A program made the position numbers and the translations under genes. A stretch of 32,178 bases of DNA from Sphingomonadales bacterium (GTDB lineage Bacteria; Pseudomonadota; Alphaproteobacteria; Sphingomonadales; Kordiimonadaceae), in NCBI GenBank assembly GCA_011088215.1, contig JAALKD010000029.1:8636-40813 (forward strand), given 5' to 3'. Below the pieces are notes generated by a model. That model saw nothing but the letters and a program-made list of their open reading frames with translations. It was not told the origin of the DNA and made no database searches. Of the stretch, positions 17,601 to 25,674 are shown in pieces (the first letter of the stretch is position 1; the number at the start of each line of letters is the position of its first letter).

Positions 17601-18449
17601 GTGGCTGACCAATCCAAACTGGAAACCCTCTCCGAGGTGCGATCACACGGTGGTGTGCAGGGCCGTTACCGGCATTTGTCGTCTTGCACGGGAACAGAAA
17701 TGACTTTTTCGGTGTTTGTGCCGAGCCACGATGCGGGCAAGAAACTACCGGTGGTCTGGTATCTGTCTGGTCTTACCTGTACAGATATGAATGTGGTTGA
17801 AAAGGGCGAGTTTCGGGCAGCATGCGCCGAGCATGGCGTTATTTTTGTGACGCCCGATACCAGCCCGCGCGGCGTGGATGTTCCGGAAGATGATACCTAC
17901 GATTTTGGCCAGGGCGCAGGATTTTATATGGATGCAACGCAAGAGCCGTGGAGTCAGCATTTTAATATGCGTAGTTACATCGAGTCTGAGCTTCCCGGCG
18001 TTATCGCGGACCAGTTTCCCACGGATATGGACAGGCAAGGCATCATGGGTCATTCCATGGGCGGCCACGGCGCGCTGACAACCGCGCTCAGGAACCCCGA
18101 TCGCTATAAAAGCGTATCGGCTTTCAGTCCAATCGTGGCACCGACGCAGTGCCCGTGGGGGGAGAAGGCTTTGTCCGGGTATCTCGGTTCAGACCGCGCC
18201 AGCTGGCGAGCCTATGATACAGTGGCGCTGATAGAAGATGGTGCCCGGGTTCCGGATATATTGGTTGACCAGGGTGACGCGGACAATTTTCTCGATGAAC
18301 AGCTTAAGCCTCATTTGCTTGCAGATGCTTGCGAGCATGCTGGAATTGATCTTCGACTGCGTATGCTATCCGGCTATGACCACAGCTATTATTTCATTTC
18401 CACCTTCATGGCCGAGCATATCGTCTGGCATGCAGAGCGCTTGAAGTGA
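17601..18449 (+). CDS. frmB: S-formylglutathione hydrolase
   Basis: A 282-residue esterase-D-type alpha/beta-hydrolase that splits S-formylglutathione into formate and glutathione, the second step after FrmA. The nucleophile is S152 in GHSMGGHGAL. The acid lies in LVDQGDADNFL (about 222-232) and the base in GYDHSYYFI (about 259-267). WYLSGLTCTD near residue 53 is the family oxyanion region. The best start is GTG at 17601, which gives the normal N-terminus and length. It is cotranscribed with frmA. The gene converges on the third amidohydrolase with a single base between the two stop codons. No formaldehyde-responsive regulator is encoded nearby. Function is secure from sequence and context. 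Confidence 0.94.
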   Translation: MADQSKLETLSEVRSHGGVQGRYRHLSSCTGTEMTFSVFVPSHDAGKKLPVVWYLSGLTCTDMNVVEKGEFRAACAEHGVIFVTPDTSPRGVDVPEDDTYDFGQGAGFYMDATQEPWSQHFNMRSYIESELPGVIADQFPTDMDRQGIMGHSMGGHGALTTALRNPDRYKSVSAFSPIVAPTQCPWGEKALSGYLGSDRASWRAYDTVALIEDGARVPDILVDQGDADNFLDEQLKPHLLADACEHAGIDLRLRMLSGYDHSYYFISTFMAEHIVWHAERLK

Positions 18450-18450
18450 T

Positions 18451-19746
18451 CTAATATAGCGCCCCGCAATTGGGTTTGTTGATTTGCGCCGGATCGGCGC
18501 GGTGATCAACAACAAGCGAGCCAGCTTTCATAACGACAGTTACACCGTCCGTGATGGCATTGATGTCGGATAGCGGATCGCCGGACAGCGCAACAAAGTC
18601 GGCTTCGAAACCAGGTTGCAGCCTGCCCAGGTTGGCGTCTTCACCTAGCAATTTTGCGCCGTTAACCGTTGCAGTCTGGATGGCCTCTGCTGTGGACATT
18701 CCTGCCGCTACAAAAGCCTTCAATTCACAAGTGTTTTCACCGAAACCGCTGAGCACAGCGTCTGAGCCCATGGCAATCATAACACCAGTAGCATGGGCGA
18801 GACGAGTGGTCTCGATATTGCGGCCCACGAAAACACGCAGACCCGCCTGAATGTCTGCGCCGTAACTATATTCACTGCCGTGCTGAGCATAATATCGGTT
18901 GTGGTCGATGGTTGGCACATAGATGATGCCGGCGCTGGCCATTGCCTTGATCTGTGCCGCAGACATGCCAACTGGGTGGTCTATGGATGTCACACCCGCC
19001 GCAATAGCTGCGTCCACTGCTTCTGGGCCATATGTGTGAACGGTAATGCGTTTACCAGCTTTTATGGCCGCATCCGCTGCAGCGGCGATGGCTTCAGCGG
19101 AATAATAAGCGCGGCTCGTCAAGTCAGATGCGCTGCCGGTGGTGCCGAATATCTTGATCCAGTCAGCGCCCATAGCAACGCGTTTTGCTGCGGCCTCTGC
19201 CAAAAATTCAGCCGTGGCGGTTTCCGTGCCGTCGGGCAGCGGATCGTTGAAGGGGTGAATGCCGGGGCCGGACGTATATATGCGCGGCCCGGGAACCTCG
19301 CCAGCATTTATCGCGGCTTTCAGGTCAAAGTCCAACCGTCCGTCGGCGTTTAGGTCGCGCACACTGGTCACGCCGGTTTGCAAGGTTTTTAGCGCATTGA
19401 CTTTCGCGGCTTCATAGCGGTCAGCGCGTTCAATTTTGCCAAGTGCTTCCCAGGCGTTGCCGTCGGGATAGTGGCTAAGACCGTATGTGATATGAGTGTG
19501 GGCATCGATTAAGCCGGGAAGGGCTGTCAATCCCTCCATCATAACCACTTGTCCCGAAACAGATTTGTCCAGATTGTTGCCAACCGCTTTAATGCGCCCG
19601 CCGTTCACCGCTATATCGCGGGCATCCAACACGTTGCCGGTGCCATCTATAACTTTTGCAAATCGGTAAATTACGACATCAGCGCTTGCTGGTGCCGTCG
19701 CCAGAAACCCAACGAGCAGTACACTTAACCACACTAATCGTCGCAT
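18451..19746 (-). CDS. Exported metal-dependent amidohydrolase
   Basis: A 431-residue amidohydrolase with a signal peptide (hydrophobic 4-18, APASA cleavage site about residue 22), hence periplasmic or secreted. Metal-site residues: H83 and H85 in DAHTH, K198 in DWIKIFG, H237 in VHTYG, H257 in IDHPVG and the aspartate of MGSDAVL. The second histidine of the usual VHAHG motif is replaced by tyrosine (Y239). The C-terminal LQPGFEADFVAL closes the beta-sandwich subdomain. An almost perfect Shine-Dalgarno, AAGGGGGTGA, sits at 19759-19750 just before ATG 19746, predicting strong translation. It is related in design to the amidohydrolase at 4169-5395 but clearly divergent. Imidazolonepropionase-like or dipeptidase activity is possible, with substrate unknown. 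Confidence 0.88.
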   Translation of the reverse strand: MRRLVWLSVLLVGFLATAPASADVVIYRFAKVIDGTGNVLDARDIAVNGGRIKAVGNNLDKSVSGQVVMMEGLTALPGLIDAHTHITYGLSHYPDGNAWEALGKIERADRYEAAKVNALKTLQTGVTSVRDLNADGRLDFDLKAAINAGEVPGPRIYTSGPGIHPFNDPLPDGTETATAEFLAEAAAKRVAMGADWIKIFGTTGSASDLTSRAYYSAEAIAAAADAAIKAGKRITVHTYGPEAVDAAIAAGVTSIDHPVGMSAAQIKAMASAGIIYVPTIDHNRYYAQHGSEYSYGADIQAGLRVFVGRNIETTRLAHATGVMIAMGSDAVLSGFGENTCELKAFVAAGMSTAEAIQTATVNGAKLLGEDANLGRLQPGFEADFVALSGDPLSDINAITDGVTVVMKAGSLVVDHRADPAQINKPNCGALY

Positions 19747-19820
19747 TTATCACCCCCTTGATAATCGTTGAATTTCGTCTGTAGCTATATATGCCGCATC
19801 TTTGCGCGTTAGGGAAATGA

Positions 19821-19848
19821 TTGCTGTCGGGCTTTCTTCGGCTATAAC
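19821..19848 (+). promoter_or_regulatory. Promoter candidate for the acyl-CoA catabolic cluster
   Basis: TTGCTG (19821-19826) and TATAAC (19843-19848) lie 16 bp apart in the 162-bp divergent gap. Transcription would start near 19855, about 55 bp before the acyl-CoA synthetase ATG at 19909. This is the only good candidate upstream of the nine-gene run. A further internal promoter after the AraC gene is possible but not visible. Confidence 0.45.
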
Positions 19849-19908
19849 AAAAGGTGGATATACAAATTTATGGCTCGTTTCAGGGGCTCTTTCTGGGGAG
19901 GAAGTTTT

Positions 19909-21462
19909 ATGACAGGTTATTCGCCGCCGTATGTCGTTGATTGGGTAAATCATTATGCCGGGACCAGCCCCGATAAAGTTGCGACGATTGATCTGGCCAG
20001 TGGGCGGCGGCAGACCTATTCCCAGATGAACGAACGCGTTGGCCGACTTGCCAGTTATATTAAAACCCAAGGCGTTAAACCCGGTGATCGGGTTGGCTTT
20101 CTTGCGCTTAACTCTACCGATGTGCTTGACATAGTTCTCGCCACTTGGCGGGTCGGCGGGGTTATCTTGGCGCTAAATTACCGGTTAACCGCACCAGAGC
20201 TGGACTATATAATCGGCGATGCAACACCTAAAATGATGCTTTATGATCATGAGTTTAGTGCTGTTATCGACGAACTAAAAGGCTTGGTTGATATCGAACA
20301 GTATGTCGGTTTTGATGGCGTTGGTGGACCGTCTGATATGGAAACCGGTATTGCTCAAAATGAACCGGTTTATACCCGCGACGAGCAAGTGATCAGCGAC
20401 ATGTGCATGTTGATGTATTCGTCGGGTACAACTGGCAAGCCCAAAGGCGTGATCATCACTCACGAAATGATGGTTTTTTCGCATATGAGCGGCGTTGCCC
20501 CAACCAAAGCAACATCAGATAGCGTTTGGTTAACTCTCATGCCACAATTTCATATCGGTGGGCTAAATATCACGAGTTTACCGGCAATTTCCAGCGGCGC
20601 AACGGCGGTAGTTATGCGCATGTTTGACCCGGAAGCCACGCTGGATGCGTTTAATGATCCGGAACTTGGCATAACCCACACGCTGGGTGTGCCCGCCATG
20701 TTCAATGCCATGCGCATGTCGCCCAAAGCTGCGACCACTGATTATTCCAGAATGGTGGCTACTCTGGCTGGCGGTGCCAGTGTACCGAAAGAGCTGGTTG
20801 AGTGGTGGTATGAGCGCGGGCTTGTTATTCAGGATGGTTACGGCATGACGGAATCTTCTGCCAGCAATTGCCTCGCCACCCGCAGCGACGTGCCGCGTAT
20901 TGTTGGCACGTCAGGTAAAGCGGTTATGTATACCGAAATGAAAATCGCCAAGGCTGATGGCACCCCAGTGCCGCACGGTGAAACCGGTGAAATATGGATG
21001 CGCGGCCCCGCCATTACCCCGGGATATTGGAACAACCCGAAAGCAAATGAAGAGGCCTTTGTAGGTGATTGGTTCCGTTCCGGTGACATTGCCATCCAAG
21101 ACGATGAAGGCAACTACATTCTGCAGGACCGTGCCAAGGATATGTATATTTCCGGCGGGGAAAATGTCTACCCTGCAGAGGTAGAGGGTGTTCTATATGA
21201 AATGGAGGCTGTTCAGGAAGTTGCCATAATTGGCATTGACGATGAGCGCTGGGGCGAAACCGGTTGTGCGGTGGTCGTGGTTTGCCAAGGTTATTCCGTA
21301 AGCCTTGATGACGTGCGGGCACATTGCGGCAAAAAACTGGCTCGTTATAAGCATCCGGCTCATGTGGTTGTGGTAGACGAACTGCCCAGGAACGCCACGG
21401 GTAAAGTAAAGAAATTTGAGTTGAGACTGTCGGTACCGGACATTTTGGCAGGCCGGACCTGA
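19909..21462 (+). CDS. AMP-forming acyl-CoA synthetase
   Basis: A 517-residue ligase of the ANL superfamily that activates a carboxylic acid with ATP and CoA to an acyl-CoA. Motifs: YSSGTTGKPKG (P-loop, about 170-180), DGYGMTESS (about 309-317), RSGDIAIQDDEGNY, the hinge DRAKDMYISGGENVYPAEVE, and the catalytic C-terminal lysine K499 in RNATGKVKK. ATG 19909 is favoured by GGGGAGGAAG six bases upstream. An ATG at 19870 would add 13 unlikely residues. It heads the catabolic cluster and plays the role that AtuH has in citronellol/geraniol degradation, where a medium-length branched acid is activated. Chain-length preference cannot be read safely. Confidence 0.9.
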   Translation: MTGYSPPYVVDWVNHYAGTSPDKVATIDLASGRRQTYSQMNERVGRLASYIKTQGVKPGDRVGFLALNSTDVLDIVLATWRVGGVILALNYRLTAPELDYIIGDATPKMMLYDHEFSAVIDELKGLVDIEQYVGFDGVGGPSDMETGIAQNEPVYTRDEQVISDMCMLMYSSGTTGKPKGVIITHEMMVFSHMSGVAPTKATSDSVWLTLMPQFHIGGLNITSLPAISSGATAVVMRMFDPEATLDAFNDPELGITHTLGVPAMFNAMRMSPKAATTDYSRMVATLAGGASVPKELVEWWYERGLVIQDGYGMTESSASNCLATRSDVPRIVGTSGKAVMYTEMKIAKADGTPVPHGETGEIWMRGPAITPGYWNNPKANEEAFVGDWFRSGDIAIQDDEGNYILQDRAKDMYISGGENVYPAEVEGVLYEMEAVQEVAIIGIDDERWGETGCAVVVVCQGYSVSLDDVRAHCGKKLARYKHPAHVVVVDELPRNATGKVKKFELRLSVPDILAGRT

Positions 21463-21466
21463 GCCT

Positions 21467-22555
21467 TTGGCGCCTGATGTCACAGCGTCTGATGCCGCAG
21501 CGTCTGGCGGTAACTCCGGCAGCGGGGTTATTCCGCCAGACTGGAGCGTTTATGCGGCGCCGGTGAACGCACTTTTGCTTGCCGCAGAACAATTCGGCGC
21601 AAAGCGCGCTGATTTGCTTGATCGCATTGGGTTAGACGCGTCTTCCTTGTCAGATCCCGAGGCACGGATTGCACTCACACAGTATTTCCATCTTTTCAAA
21701 CTGGCAGAAAAGCTGACCGGCAACAGCGATATTGCACTATATGCTGGCCGTATCGGTTATCTCGGTGGACTCAATTTGCAACTCTATATGGCAACCATTT
21801 GCCATACTTTTCGCGACTACCTGAACTTGATGCCAAGCGTGCTGAAAATGTGGGGTGATATCGGCGAGGTCAAAATCAAAGCGGCTGGCGATATGATCCG
21901 GCTTGAGTGGCTCCCGCTCGCGGATGCGACAACTTCTGACCGTTATCTGACCGACGCGGTTTTGGCGGCATCGGCGGCAATTGTCGATAGCCTGTGCCTT
22001 TTGCCGGTGCCTGTACGTCGCGCCGAGGTGACCTATGCACAACCTGCCAATACTGATGTGCTAGGACAATTATTTGGCGCTGAAATCGAATTCGAAGCTG
22101 ATATCAGTTGCCTGTATTTTGCCCGACAGTCGCTAGACTTCCCGCTGGTCCAACAAAATTATCAAGGCTCCCCTGGTGGGCGGGGCAGCCTTGTGCCATT
22201 TGCAGATTTGTTCGACGGCAAAGATCCCAGCGACAAATTTTGGTCGCGTCTGCGCCAATCTATCGTCCGGCTTCTTCCACTTGGTGATTTAAGTATGTCC
22301 GGTGTGGCGTCCGACATGAATATGTCTGCGCGTACGTTTCAGCGCCATATGCAACAGCGAGGTACTTGCTTTCGCGATGAAGTGAAAGATATTCGCTCAC
22401 AGTTGGCGGTACGCTATCTCGCGGACCCCAATATCAGCGTGACGGACGCGGCTTTCTTGCTCGGCTACAGCGATCAGGGTGCTTTCTCCAATGCTTTCAA
22501 GTCTTGGCATGGCTGCGCGCCGTCCGATTTTCGAGTTAAAACTCTTTTGGCGTAA
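21467..22555 (+). CDS. AraC-family transcriptional regulator
   Basis: A 362-residue regulator with an N-terminal AraC-type ligand domain (about 25-215, beginning VYAAPVNALLLAAEQFG, the Arabinose_bd/OruR-like group) and a C-terminal double helix-turn-helix (about 275-358, including SMSGVASDMNMSARTFQRHM and VTDAAFLLGYSDQGAFSNAFKSWHGCAPSDFR). The best start is TTG at 21467, four bases after the synthetase stop. No in-frame ATG occurs before the folded domain, and the Shine-Dalgarno is poor, so low-level translation coupled to the synthetase gene is likely. The first 20 residues are a low-complexity Ala/Ser/Gly tail. It very probably controls the surrounding cluster, perhaps sensing the acid or its CoA ester (inference). 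Confidence 0.88.
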   Translation: MAPDVTASDAAASGGNSGSGVIPPDWSVYAAPVNALLLAAEQFGAKRADLLDRIGLDASSLSDPEARIALTQYFHLFKLAEKLTGNSDIALYAGRIGYLGGLNLQLYMATICHTFRDYLNLMPSVLKMWGDIGEVKIKAAGDMIRLEWLPLADATTSDRYLTDAVLAASAAIVDSLCLLPVPVRRAEVTYAQPANTDVLGQLFGAEIEFEADISCLYFARQSLDFPLVQQNYQGSPGGRGSLVPFADLFDGKDPSDKFWSRLRQSIVRLLPLGDLSMSGVASDMNMSARTFQRHMQQRGTCFRDEVKDIRSQLAVRYLADPNISVTDAAFLLGYSDQGAFSNAFKSWHGCAPSDFRVKTLLA

Positions 22556-22650
22556 CAAATTATTAATTTGGCGCAAAATAACATGAAATTGGACCTCGTA
22601 TAGCTTATCTTGACCGGGTTACTTAGTTTAGAGCCGGGAGGATGCCTTAT

Positions 22651-23823
22651 ATGACGCTGGATTTTGACAGTGCGCGTTTGCCAAACCCCTATCTGACTGA
22701 TGACCATCTTGCTTGGCAGGATCAGTTGCGTCGATTTTTTGACAAAGAAGTTATGCCCTTTGCAGCCGATTGGGATGAAGCCGGCGCAATCCCCGCGGAA
22801 CTTTGGACAAAATCTGCCGATATGGGAATATTGGGCTTAGGCTATCCGGAAGAATTTGGCGGTACGTCAGAAGGTATTGATATCTGGCATAAAAATATCC
22901 TCAATGAAGAACTGGCGCGTGTCGGTGTCGGCGGTGTTGCTGCCACATTGATGGTCCATGGAATAGGCCTTCCGCCAGTTGTTAATTTTGCCCAAGACCA
23001 CATCAAACAGGAGGTTGTGCCTGCGGTTTTAAGCGGCAAAAAGCGAATTTCCCTGGGGATTACGGAGCCAAGCGCGGGCTCGGATGTGGCACAACTGGCA
23101 ACAACGGCCCGCCGGGAGGGCGATCATTACATCGTCAATGGCTCCAAAACTTTTATCACCGGTGGGATGAACGCCAATTGGGTCACCACCGCTGTGCGTA
23201 CAGGCGGCAGCGGGGCGGGCGGCGTTTCCACATTGTTGATCCCGACGGACGCGAAAGGCTTTTCCCGCACAGCGCTCGACAAGAAGCAGGGTTGGTGGGC
23301 GTCTGATACAGCGACATTGTATTTTGACAATGTCCGGGTGCCAGTTGAAAATTTGATCGGACTGGAGAACCAGGGCTTTGCTGTAATCATGCGCAATTTC
23401 AACAGTGAACGCATGGCGATGTCAGTTGCAATGGCGGGTGCAGCCCGTGTGTGCCTGGAGGAAGCAGTTGAATGGGCGCGCGAGCGCAAAACCTTCGGAA
23501 AACGCCTGGCGGACCACCAGGTTATTCGTCATAAAATAGCCGACATGAAGATGCGGATAAATGCAACAGACGCTTACATTCAAGTTATCTCCAAGCAGTT
23601 GGCGGACGGGATTGAGCCCGCCGGTGATATCGCGTTGCTGAAAGTCCAGTGCAGCCAAACCATGGAATATTGCGCGCGCGAAGCAATGCAGGTTTTGGGC
23701 GGGATTGGCTACATGCGTGGCGGGCGGGTTGAACGCATTTACCGCGAGGTGCGCGTCAATGCCATTGGCGGCGGTTCCGAAGAAATTATGCGTGATTTGG
23801 CCGCTCGCCAATATGGCCTTTAA
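22651..23823 (+). CDS. Acyl-CoA dehydrogenase (IVD/LCAD-type active site), first of two
   Basis: A 390-residue FAD-dependent acyl-CoA dehydrogenase making a trans-2-enoyl-CoA. ITEPSAGSDVA and GSKTFITGGMNANW are the FAD/substrate-binding signatures. In helix G the motif NSERM places E253 where isovaleryl- and long-chain acyl-CoA dehydrogenases carry their catalytic base. The loop IGGGSEEIM lacks the glutamate used by medium- and short-chain enzymes. That pattern suits branched or longer substrates. ATG 22651 is chosen because GGGAGG (22636-22641) lies nine bases upstream. ATG 22642 would touch it. The ending differs from typical isovaleryl-CoA dehydrogenase (GAGTSEIRR), so leucine-specific LiuA is unlikely. 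Electron acceptor would be ETF. Confidence 0.9.
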   Translation: MTLDFDSARLPNPYLTDDHLAWQDQLRRFFDKEVMPFAADWDEAGAIPAELWTKSADMGILGLGYPEEFGGTSEGIDIWHKNILNEELARVGVGGVAATLMVHGIGLPPVVNFAQDHIKQEVVPAVLSGKKRISLGITEPSAGSDVAQLATTARREGDHYIVNGSKTFITGGMNANWVTTAVRTGGSGAGGVSTLLIPTDAKGFSRTALDKKQGWWASDTATLYFDNVRVPVENLIGLENQGFAVIMRNFNSERMAMSVAMAGAARVCLEEAVEWARERKTFGKRLADHQVIRHKIADMKMRINATDAYIQVISKQLADGIEPAGDIALLKVQCSQTMEYCAREAMQVLGGIGYMRGGRVERIYREVRVNAIGGGSEEIMRDLAARQYGL

Positions 23824-23846
23824 TTATGCCGATGAGGGGAAGATTG

Positions 23847-24476
23847 ATGAAACTCTGGCACTGTCATAACGCTCGTTCGCTTAGGCCTTTGTGGGCGATG
23901 GAAGAAATGGGTTTTGACTATGAACTTGAAATGTTGCCATTCCCGCCGCGGGTGTTTCAGAAAGGCTATTTAGGCGTAAATCCGCTTGGTACTGTACCGT
24001 TTTTTCAGGATGGTGATGTCACAATGACCGAATCCTCTGGCATTTGTCATTATCTGGTTGAGAAATATCAGCAAGCTGGTTTCGGTGTGGCGGTCGACCA
24101 TCCGGAATACGGTGATTATCTCAATTGGCTGTATCACAGTGATGCAACGCTCACTTTCCCGCAGACCATTGTGCTGCGCTATACCATGCTTGAGCAGGGA
24201 GACCGGCGGTTGCCGCAGGCGGCCGAAGACTATGCTGCCTGGTATATCGCCCGGCTACGGCGATTGGACGCGCATATTATTGACCGCGAGTTTTTGTGCG
24301 TAGATAAATTCACTATCGCTGACGTCGCGGTTGGATATGCGCTGCATTTGGGCCAGTCCCTTGGGCTGGATGAGTGCTACACCGATCAGGTCAAAAATTA
24401 TCTTACGCGTCTGCAAGCGCGTCCTGCATTCCAGAAAGCGGCTTCACTGGGTGCAGAACAAAGTCCTTTTAAGTAG
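23847..24476 (+). CDS. Glutathione S-transferase-family protein
   Basis: A 209-residue GST with an N-terminal thioredoxin-like domain and all-helical C-terminal domain. Seen: MKLWHCHNARSLRPLWAMEEMG, where C6 or S11 is the likely thiol-stabilising residue, then NPLGTVPFF with the cis-proline, TESSGICHYL for the gamma-glutamyl contact, and the C-terminal KFTIADVAVGYAL capping motif. ATG 23847 is preferred over 23826 because AGGGGAAG lies four bases upstream and the sequence from there is family-typical. It sits between two acyl-CoA dehydrogenase genes with gaps of 23 and 9 bp, so it is cotranscribed with them. The role is unclear: scavenging of reactive enoyl intermediates, or removal of a substrate's conjugated group, are guesses. 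Confidence 0.88.
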   Translation: MKLWHCHNARSLRPLWAMEEMGFDYELEMLPFPPRVFQKGYLGVNPLGTVPFFQDGDVTMTESSGICHYLVEKYQQAGFGVAVDHPEYGDYLNWLYHSDATLTFPQTIVLRYTMLEQGDRRLPQAAEDYAAWYIARLRRLDAHIIDREFLCVDKFTIADVAVGYALHLGQSLGLDECYTDQVKNYLTRLQARPAFQKAASLGAEQSPFK

Positions 24477-24485
24477 GAGAGTTCC

Positions 24486-25646
24486 ATGCGTCTTACCGAT
24501 GAACATCACGCTATACGCAAAACAATTTCTGCCTTCGTTGACAGGGAGATTAACCCTTATGTTGATGAATGGGAGGCCGAAGGTATTTTCCCTGCCCATG
24601 AGCTTTTCAAAAAGCTGGGCGACTTGGGTATGTTGGGTATTCACAAGCCGCTCGAGTATGGTGGGCTTGGACTGAATTATAGCTACCAAATTGTTTTTAC
24701 AGAAGAAATTGGTCGTATTAAGTGCGGCGGCGTGCCTATGGCAATTGGTGTGCAAACCGACATGGCAACGCCCGCGCTGGCGCGGTTCGGAAGTGATGAG
24801 CTAAGGCGTGATTTTCTCATGCCGTCCATTTCTGGCGATGCAGTTTTCGCGCTTGGAGTTAGCGAACCCCATGCAGGTTCGGACGTCGCTGCCATAAAAA
24901 CCACAGCACGCAAAGACGGCGATGATTACATCATCAACGGCACGAAGATGTGGATTACCAACTCAACCCAGGCCGACTATATCTGCTTGTTGGTCAATAC
25001 CAGCGATGACCCTATGCACAAGAACAAGTCGTTGGTAATAGTGCCCACTGATACGCCGGGCATCAGCTTTTCCGAAAGACTTGATAAACTTGGCATGCGT
25101 TCCAGTGATACAGCACAAATTTTCTTCGACGATGTCCGAGTGCCGCAGCGATACCGCATCGGGGCGGAAGGTGCAGGCTTTACCTACCAAATGCAGCAGT
25201 TTCAGGAGGAACGCTTGTTTGCTGCGGCCAATAGCCTCAAGGGCTTGGAAAACAATATCAATGACACCATCGATTATACACGCGAGCGCCAGGCGTTTGG
25301 TCAATCGATCCTCGATAACCAGGTTGTGCATTTCCGTCTCGCCGAATTGCAAACTGAAGTCGAGCTATTGCGGGCGCTGGTTTACGATGCTGTTGAAGGA
25401 TATGTGAGCGGTGACGACGTAACGCGCAAGGCGTCTATGGCGAAGTTGAAAGCGGGCCGCTTGTGTCGCGAGGTCACTGACAGCTGCCTGCAATATTGGG
25501 GCGGCATGGGTTACATGTGGGACAACCCGGTGTCTCGCTCATACCGCGATAGTCGTTTGGCGTCTATCGGTGGTGGAGCAGACGAAGTGATGCTCGGTAT
25601 TATCTGCAAGTATATGAACATAATGCCGTCGCGCGCACGCGACTAA
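24486..25646 (+). CDS. Acyl-CoA dehydrogenase, citronellyl-CoA dehydrogenase (AtuD)-like
   Basis: A 386-residue acyl-CoA dehydrogenase. GVSEPHAGSDVAAI and GTKMWITNSTQADY are the flavin/substrate motifs. E242 in FQEERL is at the helix-G catalytic base position of isovaleryl/long-chain enzymes, and SIGGGADEVMLGIICK ends the domain without the medium-chain glutamate. The GGGADEVML ending and the cluster context resemble AtuD, the citronellyl-CoA dehydrogenase of acyclic terpene degradation, but specificity is not proven. TAGGAGAG is positioned well before ATG 24486. It directly precedes the carboxylase subunits, so its product is probably the substrate for carboxylation. The two dehydrogenases of the cluster are clearly different, which suggests two oxidation steps or two substrates. 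Confidence 0.9.
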   Translation: MRLTDEHHAIRKTISAFVDREINPYVDEWEAEGIFPAHELFKKLGDLGMLGIHKPLEYGGLGLNYSYQIVFTEEIGRIKCGGVPMAIGVQTDMATPALARFGSDELRRDFLMPSISGDAVFALGVSEPHAGSDVAAIKTTARKDGDDYIINGTKMWITNSTQADYICLLVNTSDDPMHKNKSLVIVPTDTPGISFSERLDKLGMRSSDTAQIFFDDVRVPQRYRIGAEGAGFTYQMQQFQEERLFAAANSLKGLENNINDTIDYTRERQAFGQSILDNQVVHFRLAELQTEVELLRALVYDAVEGYVSGDDVTRKASMAKLKAGRLCREVTDSCLQYWGGMGYMWDNPVSRSYRDSRLASIGGGADEVMLGIICKYMNIMPSRARD

Positions 25647-25674
25647 TCGGTGCGGCTGAATATGAGGCAAACCA

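Noticed and set aside
19750..20070. 106-residue minus-strand frame across the divergent promoter region
   Set aside because: It covers both the regulatory gap and the start of the acyl-CoA synthetase and has no domain. It is a shadow frame.
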